Source of the DNA: Polyodon spathula | Taxonomy: Eukaryota; Chordata; Actinopteri; Acipenseriformes; Polyodontidae | Assembly: GCF_017654505.1 (NCBI RefSeq) | Contig: NC_054559.1 | Coordinates: forward strand, 13,623,647 to 13,687,646 | DNA: 64,000 nt | Direction: 5' to 3' | In this document: positions 34,373 to 46,434 of the stretch, piece after piece | Layout: each line of letters starts with the position of its first letter | Numbering within the stretch: the first letter of the stretch is position 1 | The notes under the pieces: model-generated | Databases searched by the model: none | The model's input: the letters and a program-made list of their open reading frames with translations, nothing else | What the model was told of the DNA's origin: nothing | Made by a program: the position numbers and the translations under genes

Positions 34373-35110
34373 TCCCTTTCAATTCGAAGGTGACCGCCAA
34401 AACAATACTTTTGGGTAATGCCTGCTTGTCAGGTATTTGCTGAGCATTTTATATCAAAGCTGCCCATACCCCACCGTGGAGTGACGTCCGAGGTCGGACC
34501 CGAGGTCAAGTCCTCTCTAAGGAGCAACTCCCATTGGACTGTGGACACGGTTTCAACTGCGTATGCTAATGCCAGCCTACCCACCTGGGAGGATGGTCGC
34601 GCACTCTACTAGAGGCGTAGCTATGTCAAGTGCCCTCTTTAGAAGTGCCTTATTGAAGAATATTTGTACGGCAGCTACCTGAGCAACTCCGCATACATTT
34701 ACCAGGTTCTACCAACTTAATGTCGTAGATCCCTCTATGCCTTCAATAGGCACCAGGATCCTTGAGGTTGCACATTCACACCACCAACACTAAATTGCGG
34801 TAGCGAGATGTCCCTCATATGCTGTCCGCTCATTCTCCCTCATGACGGCATTGATAGTATTGTTTTGGCGGTCATCTTCGAATTGAAAGGGAATGATAGG
34901 TCAAGGATATAACCCCGGTTCCCTGAAAGAGAAGATGACCGCCAACCTTGCGAGGTCGCATCACGCGCATTCGTGGGTTCAATGCAAAAGAAAATGAGGT
35001 CTCCATGCAGTGGCTATTTATTACCTGGGGAGGTGGGACCAAATACCTGACAAGCAGGCATATCCGAAAAGTATTGTTTTGGCGGCCATCTTTTCTTTCA
35101 GGGAACCGGG
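34373..35110 (+). mobile_element. DIRS-type retrotransposon remnant with nested inverted repeats
   Basis: The left end, TTCCCTTTCAATTCGAAGGT then GACCGCCAAAACAATACT, has an inverted copy at about 34860-34897. The next segment, up to TGCCTGCTTGTCAGGTATTTG (about 34438), has an inverted copy at 35041-35082. A third pair, ACCCCGGTTCCCTGAAAGA (34913-34931) and TCTTTCAGGGAACCGGGGTT (35094-35114), forms the right-hand terminal repeats. Between them lies a tyrosine-recombinase C-terminus (34614-34740). Terminal plus internal complementary repeats around a tyrosine recombinase are the hallmark of DIRS elements. The reverse transcriptase and most of the element are missing. Confidence 0.75.
34614..34742 (+). 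pseudogene. DIRS tyrosine recombinase C-terminal fragment
   Basis: The frame from 34614 reads GVAMSSALFRSALLKNICTA, then AAT, a TGA stop (34680-34682), then ATPHTFTRFYQLNVVDPS. This is the end of a DIRS-type tyrosine recombinase, with the nucleophile tyrosine in R-F-Y (codon 34710-34712). The stop falls where the family normally has tryptophan (AAT-W-SSPHTF). The enzyme would cut and join DNA to integrate the circular DIRS intermediate. Only the last 40 or so codons remain and they are interrupted, so the copy is inactive. Upstream frames to 34438 may be further recombinase sequence but are too decayed to assign. Confidence 0.7.
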
Positions 35111-36050
35111 GTTACATCTGTAACCTATCTTTCCTTAATATGCTCAAGACATTCAGTTCTGGAGGCCTGAGTTTGAATCCACAGTGCCAGAAGTTAAATG
35201 CATTTCGATGGACACTAACCCACAGAACTGCAACACAATTCAGCACACCTGACAAGACAGCAGCCTCCAGAACAGAGAGCAAGTAATAGATGGCTTGGAG
35301 CCTGGACTTCTTGAGATATGAAAAGTAATAAAAAAAACTAATTAAAAAAGTGGATATCACAGCTGAAGTAAGACATTAAAGTAAGACATGAAGTAAGACA
35401 CTGTAAGCTTAATTAATTAGCAGTGCAGTTAGACATGCAGTTGACATACACCAACACTCCTGTCTGTGTAATTTTATAGTTATCAATATTGTAAATGTTA
35501 TGATTAAATAAGAATATGTTTAGTATATCTTAGCTTGGTAACCCTTCACAGAAATATTCATCCTTTTTAATTAAGTCCATGTTTTTGAAGCTGAATCATG
35601 CATTGACACCTTTTCCCATTTTTTTTTGCAATTTCTGCTAATCACATTATCGGATGATGTATTTCTTTATCATATCTAAAGTTCACAGATCCCATAACTG
35701 CCATCATGTGCATTGTTAATTAACCACCATGAACATCACAGAGACTCATGAACTCATCTCAGTGTACATTTCAGCATCTGGCTCCTGTATCGAAGCACCA
35801 GTAAAAACATGACACTCTAAATCAATTTCCATTTTTTAATTTAATTTAGCACCTGGATTGATTAACTATTTTGGACTTTTTGACTTGGTAAACTATATAT
35901 TCTGGAATTCAACATGGTTTGTCTACTTTCCTAAAATCAATGTGAAAGCGTAGCGTGCAAGTTTACAATCAAGTATGTTCCAAGGACTTGGTACAGTAAT
36001 ATCCTTGTTTACATAAAGAAGAAAGTCAAATGAATACAGGCCTTCAATTA
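35111..36050. other. unique DNA, no gene seen
   Basis: A 10-bp inverted pair, TTCTGGAGGC (about 35156) and GCCTCCAGAA (about 35265), brackets about 100 bases. Its meaning is unclear. Nothing else is recognisable. Confidence 0.35.
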
Positions 36051-36743
36051 CAGGGTATACCTGGACAGTACTTATGCTGTATGTACTGTAGTAGTGTTTG
36101 TCTGCGGCACTTTATTGGGATGCATCAGGAGAAGGAAAAATATCCCGAAAAAGCGGCTGTCCCAATTAAACGAGAGGCAGTTGAGATGACCTTCGCCACA
36201 CTTTTTTGAGACTTAATGAAAAGAAAAAGAAAGCATAACACATTACGATTTAATGTTCAATACATCATTTAAAATAAGAGTCAATGTTTTTGTTTTCATT
36301 TTCTATTCCTAAACTCGCTGTTTTTTATTTTGCACCTGAGACGTTGACAAGCCAACTTGCTTTGCAACAGCTGCCTGAGAAACCACAGGAGGCTGTAGCT
36401 CCTAGAAGAGTTTTACGTGGTTTATGCAATTTACACAAGTCACAGCATAATCACATATTCACTGCATTATGCTACATGACCTGTCTTTCTCTAAAAAGCG
36501 ATCTCCTTTCATCATTTGAAAATACTGTATCCCAAATAAACAAAGTGACGTCCCAATTAAACAACAGAAATAGCCCTGGGAAGAACCATCTCCCAGAGTT
36601 GTATTCCATGTAAGCAGAAATCCTGATGATCAGTATTCCGATTAAGGGGCGCTGACTTCATTAGGTTGCACGGTACCGCTGTAAACCAGCACACTGCACA
36701 ATTTTGTGGTCCCAATCGATGGCAGATTAGACAGGTTTGACTG
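36051..36743. mobile_element. Tigger/pogo-like deletion derivative
   Basis: The right end reads AGATTAGACAGGTTTGACTG followed by TA. As its complement, CAGTCAAACCTGTCTAATCT is a typical Tigger terminus. The left end starts CAGGGTATACCTGGACAGT after TA and is only partly matched. Inside, phrases such as CCCAATTAAACGAG, CCGATTAAGGGGCG and GGTTGCACGGTACCG recall Tigger subterminal DNA. The 110-codon frame at 36284-36613 has no transposase motifs. Confidence 0.5.
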
Positions 36744-37367
36744 TAACAGGAATTGTCTTCAAGGGATATTCACTAAAATACCCTCGATATAGATGTAAAG
36801 GGATCCTGAATGGTAACTTTCAGGGTTGCGATTTGGCTCATTTATTTTATGAGCAATAATTAAATAAGATGTCATCTGCTAAATACCAACAGGGTACATG
36901 AAGAATCCCCAAAGATTCGTCTCAAGCAATAAATCACTTTAATAAATCTCTGATTAAACTGTTTAAGTAGACTTAACGGGATTACACCAAAAAGGGTTTT
37001 GCTTTAATGTATTAATATTTCAAATGTGATTGGGCAGCTCTGATCTGTGTTAATAATAATTTTAAAAAATTAGGCAAGAAATGCTTCTTCCACTGTAACT
37101 GGAACTGGCTGTGTTTTTTTTCAATACAAAGAACCTAGAGGGGCAACTTGAGTAAGCCTGTTTAGCCCTTGTGATGTCCAGGTATCACGGTTAATGTATG
37201 TATTTTTCATAAGGACACCCAAAACTCTGCAACTTCCTAAAAACAGACCTTTCTTTCCTCTCAAGTTATTTCAATAGTTCTGTCTTCTTTATACAATTGA
37301 AATTCCCTGAAAGTTTAAGAAATCAGTTTACAGAAATTTTGTTGAAAAAAAAAAAAAAAGCACCAAA

Positions 37368-37419
<52 letters not shown>

Positions 37420-40400
37420 GGTTTGGCACCGATGAGGTTAAGAAGCTTAGTTATTTGAAAAGCACTTGCTGTAACAGATGAAAATAGTCTCAATGTCTCT
37501 GGTTTTTCCCTACCCCTTTAAGCTAAACTTAAGTCATGCTGCCCAAAGCAATAGAGCTGTAATGCAGTGTAGGAGTAGACAGCCTTGGGGAGTCGTACAG
37601 AAAGTTATGTCTCACTGGCCAAGTCTCTTGATTTGATTTGCAGTATACTTCACATTTTAAACTCCACTTATGAAGCCAACTAATATTCTTGCCAATATTT
37701 GTTTAGTTTTTTGGTTTTTTTCCTATATTAGTCTTCAGGTTTTGGATATGGCCCCCTGCTTCCCAGGCAACGGTCCTCCATTACCAAAAATGGTCTCTTG
37801 TCTGTGAACTACAATATAGACTAAAATATCTCCACATGTTGTCCAATAGAAAATAACCTTTTGTGTACCAGTGTTATTAAAAGTATCAGTGAAGGTCTAA
37901 GATGAATGTATATATACTGTATGCAATGTATGGGTCTAGTATTGTATTATGGATGCTACTAACTACTGTAAGCTGTAAAAAAGTAATCATTATTAGATTT
38001 ATAGGTTCACGTATTTGCATATTACCCACAATTAAAAACAATGAAGGTTGCAGGTGTGGTTTATATCAGACTCCCAGGACTGAAGAAAGGAAAATCACGT
38101 TCCTCATCATAGATGTTTTTTTTTTCCCTCTCAGTCCTTTTGCAGCCAAGATAGAATTTTAGAGAGTAATTTTTATACCTACTGTGTGATTAATTGTCTG
38201 ATATAAAGATTATAAATGCAGTGGAACTGGAGAAAAGTAAGCTTGAATAAGGACAGTTCTTGGAGTTTGGGAGATATTGCTGTGTATGAAAAGCTGGTAC
38301 ACATATTGTATACACATACCTCTAATGGGGGCCGCCCAAAATTCCCACAGTTCATAATTCAAATGGTTCAGACTTTCTGACATGTTTAATAGAGGTCTGT
38401 CATTTGCCTGTTTTTTTTGGCTAGGGTTTTACTGGTTAAAGAAAATATTTCTATTGTATTGGCCTTAGGTTTTGAAAAGGGAAAGTGGGTTGCTATATTA
38501 AGAATTAGCTCAGAGTTTCTGTGTTTCACTTGCTAAATCCCTGGACCCTGAGAAAACTGACCAAATACTGGACTGCGAAATGGCAAATACATGGTAAAGG
38601 CACTGTAAAAGCAAAGTAAAAAACAACATCATATGAGAGGTGATATAGTTACTAGAGCTACATCGTCCACATGAAAATAAGATGATCTTATCAGTCTGTA
38701 TTATTTGTGGCACATTCATTTGATATCTGTTTACTATCAAATATTATCAAACCACTTTTTTTTCCCCACTGCAGTAACAATAACTCTCTGTATAACTTGG
38801 TTATAATGGTGAGGCCTTGGGGTGAAAAAACAGTAGCTTTGCCCTTTAAAGCAGGCAGAGAGCCCGCAAATCAATTTTAAAAGACAAGTTAGAAAAAACT
38901 TAAGTATCTTGTAAGTCTTATCTGTCGGGAGATGTGGAAAAAGCATATGTATGGAAATGGGTTCATTTTTCAATTACAGGTCTAGGGGAAGGATTGTTCA
39001 TGATAAAGTATATTTGAACTCACCTTAGAAGCTTCTCTCTATAAAAAAAAGACCTTACTTTGTTAGATTTGTTTTTATTTCTTTACACAGGGCAACAGAA
39101 ATATATGAACATTGTGAGGAAATATTATACTTTATCTTCTACATCCTAGATTTCAGTTAAAAACAAACTAGACAGGGGGCTAGGATTTTAGTTTGTGTTT
39201 TATTAATGTGATAAATAACAATGGCTCAAAGCTAACTGTTTTCTCATATACGATACCATGTAGATTATCAAATAATCCAATTGTTTTTTTTTTAAGTGTA
39301 TCTATTAAGAATGGTAATATTACAAAAAAAAAAATTCAGAGGCGTCTATAAATATATTAGATTCAACACTAAAAAAAATCCAATCGGTTTCAAATTCAGT
39401 TTTTTTGTCAAAAAACCCTTACAGTTGATAGAAAAAGGTACTGATGATTAAATGAACAAATGGTAGATGTAAGATCCAATGAAGCTGATCCATGATGATC
39501 TAATTTAGTCCTCTATAACAGGTGAATGACCAAACAAAGCTGAGTTGGTTCCCGCAAACATTGCCCCTATCGTCAAATGTTCAGACCCCTTGCTGTTGTG
39601 TCTGCCAGTCCCAATATACCAGAAATGTTTGGGAGAATGCGTTAGTCATCATGGATGACCATTTTAGCAGTAAATTGAATAGAATCCAGTAGTTGAATAT
39701 TAAGCGAATCGTCTAGTTGGATGTCAAACAGCTGCTTATTGATTTAAATTGGTGACAAATTTGTCAGGCTGATAGTCCAAAGGTGTTGTGTCAAGTCTAG
39801 TCCCACCATAAAACCCTTGTTTCCTTTTTTTTAACATGTGCTTTCTGGGAAGCAAATTTGTTATCAGCCACAGCTGTTAATACTGGGCCTCCTTAATCAT
39901 AGGGCTCCTGTGGGCTGCCCCAGAGTCTCCAGTTCTCTGTGGAAAAGCAACTGTGTCGCTAGCAGCTGAACTCCATTGTTAAGCCGCTGTGATAGATATC
40001 AGGACAAATGGGTTTTTAGCAGTGCAGCCATTTTGTTTTAGAGGTAAAATGAGGGAAGTCTTTCTCGTAACAAAATACTTGTCTACGCTTCCAGTGTAAA
40101 ACAAAAAAAATATTTTAACATCCATTTCAACCCTTATCCATATGCCACTGATAACTGTACCCTTCTTTTTGTATGTCTGTTTAAATGTTTAAAGCATATA
40201 CACATTTTAACCCATTATCCCAAAATATAAACTATTATAGACAAAGATTTGATTGAGACTAGCTGCTCATTATTTAAATAAAAAATAATGTACTGTTTTT
40301 TATTTTTTCTGACGGCCAGTTTTATTAAGTGCTTTCCAGTCCAAAATTATCATGGGGTGGGGGTGGATAATGGTAGTCATGAACTAACAAGGAACTAAAG

Positions 40401-40491
40401 AAATGTTTGTCTTTGCAATTGAGAGAATGCATAGTGAACTGTACTTGTGAAGCACTGTTTGAACAGTCTGATTTTTATCTATCCTCTACAG
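36744..40491. other. unique DNA with simple repeats, no gene seen
   Basis: Contains an A tract (about 37346-37359) followed by a (TA)n run at 37372-37412. The remainder is AT-rich unique sequence with no supported coding frames or transposon ends. Confidence 0.45.
37372..37412. repeat. (TA)n microsatellite
   Basis: About 20 AT units just after a poly-A tract and ACCAAAATAC. Confidence 0.95.
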
Positions 40492-40690
40492 GAAGCATCC
40501 TTTTCATCTCTATCATCACTGCCTCTAAGTATCAAAAGTTGGCAGTCCAACAGAGATAATGGTGGGGAATTAAGATCAACAGCACTTTACACTGTAAACA
40601 AACGCTTGCCCTGGAGCAGGCTCAAACTTATGCCACAGCAATTTACCATACTGTTATCCCAAAATTTACAGGGAGAAAAATCTAACACAC
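40492..40690 (+). other. candidate internal exon (low confidence)
   Basis: A strong acceptor (TTTTTATCTATCCTCTACAG) ends at 40491 and a strong donor (GTGAGG) starts at 40691. The 199 bases between are open in the frame starting GAA. They read EASFSSLSSLPLSIKSWQSN, continue through NKRLPWSRLKLMPQQFTILL and reach EKSNTR. There is no recognisable domain. Phase 0 to 1 matches the phase of the candidate terminal exon at 53275, which may be coincidence. Confidence 0.15.
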
Positions 40691-41437
40691 GTGAGGTTCA
40701 TCAAAAAAATTTTGCCCTTTTTTGATGTGGAAAAGGTTAGATCGCTGACACTAAATTAAAGTAAACAGACGTCTTCTAGTCTGACTGATAGCAAATTATC
40801 TAGAAAACTGAACTGGAATGAAAGCATTTTTTAACCAAAAAAAAGAACCATTAGCAGACCACTACAATCAGTAAAACACTAAGAATGTGGCTACGAGTAT
40901 TCCAGAGCCATACTTATACTGTAGTACATTGATAGTAGCACACTGTTACTGCAATAGATACCTATTCCATGCCTCATACTACTGATGCGACCCTGTGCCA
41001 GCATTGCCCCTTGGTAATAAAAAATACATTATACTGCCATTGTAGTGCCACAGTTATCCTTTGTGACTACATTTGTGAGGGGGCTTTCCGTCAGCACTTG
41101 TGATGAAGTTCACTCTCCCTATTCCTGGGTAATATGTAATGAAGCCATTTAAATGCAGGCTGTTCTGGGTCAAAATGTGATACGTGTGCATGTCCTGTTA
41201 CTAATACATGAGGCAGACATGCCCTGTAGGAACCCAGAGAAGAACAACAAAGCCAGTCTTTTAAACAGACTGACTGCCTCTCTCTGTATCTACTATGGGA
41301 GTAGATGAGCACAGTGCCTCCCTATTATTCACCACACTCTTAATCTTGATCCTTGGCTTGTGTGATATGTTAGAGCTGCATATTGGAATTGCTTAGGGAG
41401 TGGAGCAGGTGCCTGAGGGTTGGAAAGCGGCTCCATT

Positions 41438-41615
41438 ATGAAAGTGGGCTCTGATGATTAATGGCAGGATTCTGTGTACTACTGCTGACTTCATTGGTAA
41501 ATACAACATTGTTAATTTTATCATTATAAACTCCAAGCACAACGTGAAAGTCTGTCTGCCTCAAGGATGGCGAATTTGATAAGGCGCCTCTCTCATACAC
41601 GATAACCTCGCTGTC
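41438..41615 (-). other. candidate exon on the minus strand (low confidence)
   Basis: Read leftwards from 41615, a long pyrimidine tract ending TTTTCTTGTGCTTCAG gives an excellent acceptor. The following frame is open for 59 codons to a stop: DSEVIVYERGALSNSPSLRQ, then TDFHVVLGVYNDKINNVVFT, then a serine/asparagine-rich end. The composition and length look exon-like. I do not recognise the family. A terminal exon or a conserved non-coding block are the alternatives. Confidence 0.2.
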
Positions 41616-42236
41616 CTGAAGCACAAGAAAACAAATTGGCTTACCGGGACTCGGACAACTTAAGCTGACCGATTGATTTTTTTTTTTTTTTTTTAAAGGC
41701 AATGTTATCTTGTAATATATTTTTGAACCAAAACTTTTATGTTGCAATTAATGACTTTGCCACCAAATTAAAAAGAGAGCTAAAGTGTATTCACCTTTTT
41801 AATGATGCTCATCATTCTGCACCACACTGCTTTCTTTATGAAGGTACAAGACACATTTTCTTCTGCATATTCTATTTCGTTGAGTGGGTTTTACACCTTA
41901 AGACGACATGATTAATGCCCTCTCCCAGCCTTCCACTTCCCAGAAACAGGAGAGCTTTGCCAGGAGAGGAGAGGCAACTCGTTTCACCGTTGTGCAGTGG
42001 TTAGATGGTGGCTGCTTAGTCCCATAACTGTTCATTACCTTCTTACCAGTACTCGGCTTGTACTACACAAGTAAAACTGTATTTCACCCACTCTGCATTA
42101 TTGGGAGTATTCCAGAACTGAGAGCACCATTTCCATTCCCACTCCATCCAAGCTCGAATTAAAAACAAAGGGATCAAAAATATGGTCTCAAATCATCCAG
42201 CTGTACATTTGCCATCTCTACTGTATATCTTTCCTT
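41616..42236. other. unique DNA, possible conserved block
   Basis: Poly-T at about 41677-41695, then a balanced-composition stretch (41760-42010) without repeats. Nothing firm. Confidence 0.3.
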
Positions 42237-42566
42237 GGTAACACTTTACATTAATTGTCTCAAATTACTGTGTATTTACGTAGTAGTTACTTTGTTAATA
42301 CATGTGTACTTATACATTATTGCAATGCTATTATGCACAGTTACAATGTACTTAATATGTATTTTTTTACATGATATAACCCTAACTCTAAACCAAGCTC
42401 TAGCCCTTTTCTGATACAATTATGTACTTACATATATCACACAAAAATATGTAACCTTAAGTACATTGTAACTATGCATAATAAAATTGTAATTGTGTAA
42501 GTACACCTGTATTTACTAAGTGACTAATATGTAAATACACAGTAATTAGAGACACAAAGTGTTACC
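42237..42566. mobile_element. hAT-like palindromic MITE with 8-bp target duplication
   Basis: Almost the whole 330-bp element is an inverted repeat. The left arm is GGTAACACTTTACATTAATT with TACTGTGTATTTACGTAGTA, then AATACATGTGTACTTA and GTTACAATGTACTTAA. The right arm is its complement, ending AAAGTGTTACC. Flanks are CTTTCCTT and CTTTCCTC, seven of eight identical, as expected for a hAT-type 8-bp duplication. Two more partial copies lie at 62605-62713 and 63727-63834. There is no coding capacity. Confidence 0.8.
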
Positions 42567-43769
42567 CTTTCCTCCCATTGTAATTGAAATAAGCGATAAT
42601 AATCTGCGATTTCAAGTACGATTTCGTGGCTCTCCAGAAATGTGTTATAAAGTAAACCTCAGTGCCTAAATGTTCTGTTGCAATCAGTACCCTGATATTG
42701 TTTCATAGTGATTCATTCTGACAGAGTGAGATCTGCAAGCTTTTTCAGATAGACCTAATTACTTGGCTAAATATGAGGAATATAAAAAATGCCAAAATTG
42801 TGTGTTATCTCCAGGTCAACATTTGTGTTTGGAAACAGAGACTTGTCCCTGAGAAGATTGGCACACGCCACCTGTGATAACAGTAATTAAGAAAGGGTTG
42901 CTGCGACAGTGAAGAATGTCAAAACAACCTGCATCTGCTCTACCAATAAGAAGGGAAAGGAGAAATCACAGACGGTTGTTTGATATGCAATGTTTTCAAG
43001 GTCTATGTCTGAATTAGGAATGTTTCACTTAAGCAATTATGAGCACACATTAGTGTTTGAGTGCTAAAAACACTTCTGAGCAGAAAGCATGTGATAATGT
43101 GTTAATGGGGTCCAAACCTACTGATAAATATCCATTTAGGAGCTCATTACTGCTCTGCAAAATGGGTTATTTGTTAAACGTATTTATTTATATATTTTTG
43201 TACCATAGTGAGAGAGGTAGAACTTTGGAAAGTTGGCTTTACTTTGAAACAAACTTGTAGTTTGAGACGCAGGCAGGGAAGTGACTCAAGTTGACACTGA
43301 CTGCCAAGGAAGTGCTTCAAATCCTTACAGCGCTGTCTTATAAAGACCTGCATTAGTTTCTTATTTATGATGGAATTCAATAACACTTCCAGACACAGGA
43401 ATACACTCCCACAAACACAGTATTGGCATTAGCAAAAGTGTCAAAAACCTTTCTATAAGCTCTGAATTTTAATCAAATAAGTACCGTATACTGCTTCTCT
43501 TAAGATTGTTAATGAATGTTGCCTTGGATTGAATCCCTCCCTGAGCTACAGTACCTTAAATGAGATTTTAAAAAGATTAATATTGCTAATAGTATCACTT
43601 GAAAATATTAAGTTGTTTAAATGTACCATATAATACAAACACACTTCAAAATACAGAACAGTGTACCTACTATATACCTTTCTATCATTCTTCAAAATAA
43701 TTTGAGTCTCACAATGGTAAAATAAGTGTCTGCAATTCCAATGTAACTAACACATGATTTCCTATTGAT
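42567..43769. other. unique DNA, no gene seen
   Basis: No supported exons or repeats. Short overlapping frames near 43057-43386 on both strands look like chance. Confidence 0.4.
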
Positions 43770-43897
43770 TTCAAATGAAATTCCCATTGAATTCAAAGGT
43801 CACAAGCATGAGTTCATGACATACTTGTCATGACTTCATAACATTTCCCTTCATCCATGTGAAATAATCATGAACACTTATTTTAAAGTGTCACCAC
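43770..43897. mobile_element. probable MITE end (GGTGACACTTTA type)
   Basis: On the minus strand the segment starts GGTGACACTTTAAAATAAGT, a terminus like that of the 42237 MITE but with a different interior containing repeated TCATGAC motifs (GAGTTCATGACATAC, TTGTCATGACTTCAT). The other end is not identified. Confidence 0.4.
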
Positions 43898-44432
43898 CAC
43901 AATCATTGTGCGCTAAGTCAGGCTTCCTGTAGCAGGAAGAAATTATTAGTAAAAGAGCATTACTGTGTAACTACATATAGTATTTTTTTAAGTGTCTCTG
44001 TAATTTCAATTTTATATTCCTTAAGATCAGTGTTAGGCCAACACCATAGCAAAATAGAACAGTACAAATACTCTATTATTCCATTAAAAAGTAAGTAAGT
44101 AACAGTAGTTCTGTTGAGCTAAGGACAAGTAAAATATGCATTAGGTTGTAGGCATGACTGATTTCTTGTATTGACATTGCTTTTACGGAAAATATAAATC
44201 CTATTAAGTTTATATTTTGAATAACTCCTTCAATAAAGCTGACTGCATGAAGTTGGATATAGCTTTACACAAACAGCCATCTATCTGAGTAGCAGTTCGT
44301 TCAGAGTTCTGCTTTTGATGTTTTAATAATTATTTAACACAATACAAGCTTTGAATGCAATTGTTGATTCTAGCAAAATCATTTAGAAATCCTGAGCAAA
44401 ATGAACCACGCTGGGACATCCAGACTCACTGA

Positions 44433-44434
<2 letters not shown>
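43898..44434. other. unique DNA, no gene seen
   Basis: Nothing recognisable. Confidence 0.4.

Positions 44435-44503
<69 letters not shown>
44435..44503. repeat. (TA)n microsatellite, 69 bp
   Basis: About 34 uninterrupted AT units. Confidence 0.95.
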
Positions 44504-44506
<3 letters not shown>

Positions 44507-45830
44507 TTTCCCTCCCCCGGATATCAATCATTGCAAATCTTACATAAAATGGATTTAATAGCTAAGTGGGTCAGTAGCATCTGTAGAGTCTGCAGTAATT
44601 GTTCCCATTCATAAGCAAGAAATATAATAACACTCAAAATAGTGTAGGCTGAACCAGCAAAAAAGGATCTGGAGGGGTCAGACTGAGGAGAAGTGCAAAA
44701 AAAAAAATCAATTTAAATGTTCTGTTTAGGTAAAATCTGGGATTAATTATATAATCTGCACAAAAAATTTACAAGCAGAGATTTGACCTTGTTTAATTTT
44801 CAGGTCAGCAGTTATAAGTTATAAGTTATAAACCCCAACTCAACTGTAGTAAAAGTTCTCTTTCAGCCAGCTAGTGATATATTGTCTGGTTTTATATGTA
44901 TTTTTTTTACTCATGCAAAAACAACAATTGAACCTTAATTATATTATAATAAGTACCCCTAGTGCATGGGGATATGTACAAAGCAGTATATGAATATATG
45001 CAAAAAGGCAAAAACAAACACTAATACAAAGACAACTAAGGAAACAAAAGGTGGCCAAGCTCAACCCATGGTCTCACACCAGCAACCTTCTTCTTAACAC
45101 ACATGAAATAAACACTGGTGGGATTAAAATATATATAATAAAGATTATAGAAAATTAATAGAAAATGAAAGATAAAAATAATTAATATGGGGCAAGGATT
45201 ACATTGCTTGAGCAAATAAAAACTAAACAGAAAATTATGAAGAAAACAACTGGATTACATTTAACAGAACACAGGGTTTAATCAGTCATTGATCGCGAAA
45301 GCTAAACGTTTTATTGAAGCAGAAATTTTGGATGTCAGTTTGTCTCTCCTAGGTGTATTTGCTTTTATATAAAAAAATGACCTAGTAGAGATATATTAGC
45401 AATATGCTGTCGGCTGTTTACGCATTACCTATTGAAACCGAGATAGAAAATGATGATACATAGGCATTATCACACATATTTAGAATAACTAAGATTTATC
45501 ACATCGGATACAAGACAGTACACTGGCTATAAATCACATACCTGTGTTCCTGCTGGTAAAATGTCACCTTTTTAAACAGGCTGAAATGGTTTGCTTTTTG
45601 TCATCCAGTGTATAAACTGATAGAACATGCAAGATCTGTTGGATTAATGATCGAGATGCTTTCTGACTAAAGCTGTAACTGTGCAAGAAATGATAGGATT
45701 TAAGAGGTCCCCTCAGTGCAGGGTTATAATGATTAAAGGGAATGCTAAGAAATACAGAATATATATACAGTGAGGCAGACCTTTCACTAGAAAATATAAA
45801 CTAGTACACAATTGTATCAGAAAAGAGTTA
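44504..45830. other. unique AT-rich DNA, no gene seen
   Basis: Contains a small three-copy tandem of GTTATAA at about 44812-44832. No coding frame or transposon end before the Harbinger element. Confidence 0.45.
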
Positions 45831-45949
45831 GGGTGCAAAAAGATTTATACATTAAGTGCACTGTAACTATACAGAATACCATTGTAGAAGCGAGTTACTA
45901 AGAGCTGTATAAAAGCACACAACAGCAGAGACCTGCCATTGGCTTCAGG

Positions 45950-46289
45950 ATGGCTGAACACGTTTGGAGGAGAAGGGCAAGACGAAGAAGACCCTGCATA
46001 TTCAATCCCAGGGTCACTTTGTTTGGGATCCCGGAGGATGCCGTGCTAAAGCGTTATCGTCTTACTCTGCAGGTCATCCTAGACCTAATAGCTGAATTGA
46101 GGGATGAGCTCGACCCCAGCATCTCTAGGGCCTGCTATCCCTGCATGTGAAAGTGCTGTGTTCTCTGCACTACTTAATTCCATTCAGACCACAGTTGGAA
46201 TGTCTAGAGGAATAGCCCAATCCACCTTTTCCAGAGTGCTAGGCACATTTTCTGATGTCACGCTGAAAAGGGCAGGTCAATACATATAA
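45950..46289 (+). pseudogene. Harbinger transposase N-terminal fragment (frameshifted)
   Basis: Starts with ATG 35 bases after TATAAAAG. The first frame (to 46149) reads MAEHVWRRRARRRRPCIFNP and RVTLFGIPEDAVLKRYRLTL, then QVILDLIAELRDELDPSISR. A shift leads to a second frame (to 46289) with CESAVFSALLNSIQTTVG and MSRGIAQSTFSRVLGTFSD, ending KRAGQYI. The order (arginine-rich start, YRL...LIAELRDEL, then a helix-turn-helix GISQSSVSR-like block) is that of the N-terminal DNA-binding part of HARBI1-type transposases. The DDE nuclease domain is absent. About ten residues are missing around the frameshift. Confidence 0.75.
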
Positions 46290-46311
46290 TTTCCTAAAAT
46301 TACTAGCATAA

Positions 46312-46434
46312 CTACGCTTTTCCAAACAACTCAGTTTCATGCTGAGTGATCTCAGCCATAAGGACTCTCAGCTCCTTCTCAGGAAACTTGTATTTTATTT
46401 TCCTTGCACCAAGACGACTTTGCTGCCCTTCCTC
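46312..46434 (-). pseudogene. Harbinger Myb-like/SANT protein fragment
   Basis: The minus-strand frame reads EEGQQSRLGARKIKYKFPEK, then ELRVLMAEITQHETELFGKA and a stop at 46312-46314. Basic residues followed by F-x-E-x-E-L-x-V-L-x-x-E-I-x-x-H-x-x-x-L-F-G-K match the opening helix of the Myb/SANT-like accessory protein that PIF/Harbinger elements carry on the strand opposite to the transposase. That protein normally escorts the transposase to the nucleus and the element ends. Only its first part remains. Confidence 0.65.

Noticed and set aside
33314..34418. A multi-exon gene from frames at 33314, 33501 and 34041
   Set aside because: No consistent splice phases, no domain similarity, and the last frame runs into the DIRS remnant. 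Kept only as unannotated weak ORFs.
35150..35275. Possible tRNA-like B box (AGTTTGAATCC) with a flanking 10-bp inverted repeat
   Set aside because: No A box at the right distance and no cloverleaf. Too weak to call a SINE or tRNA.
36284..36613. 109-codon ORF inside the Tigger-like element as a transposase
   Set aside because: No helix-turn-helix or DDE-type motif and no similarity to pogo transposases that I can see. Probably chance.
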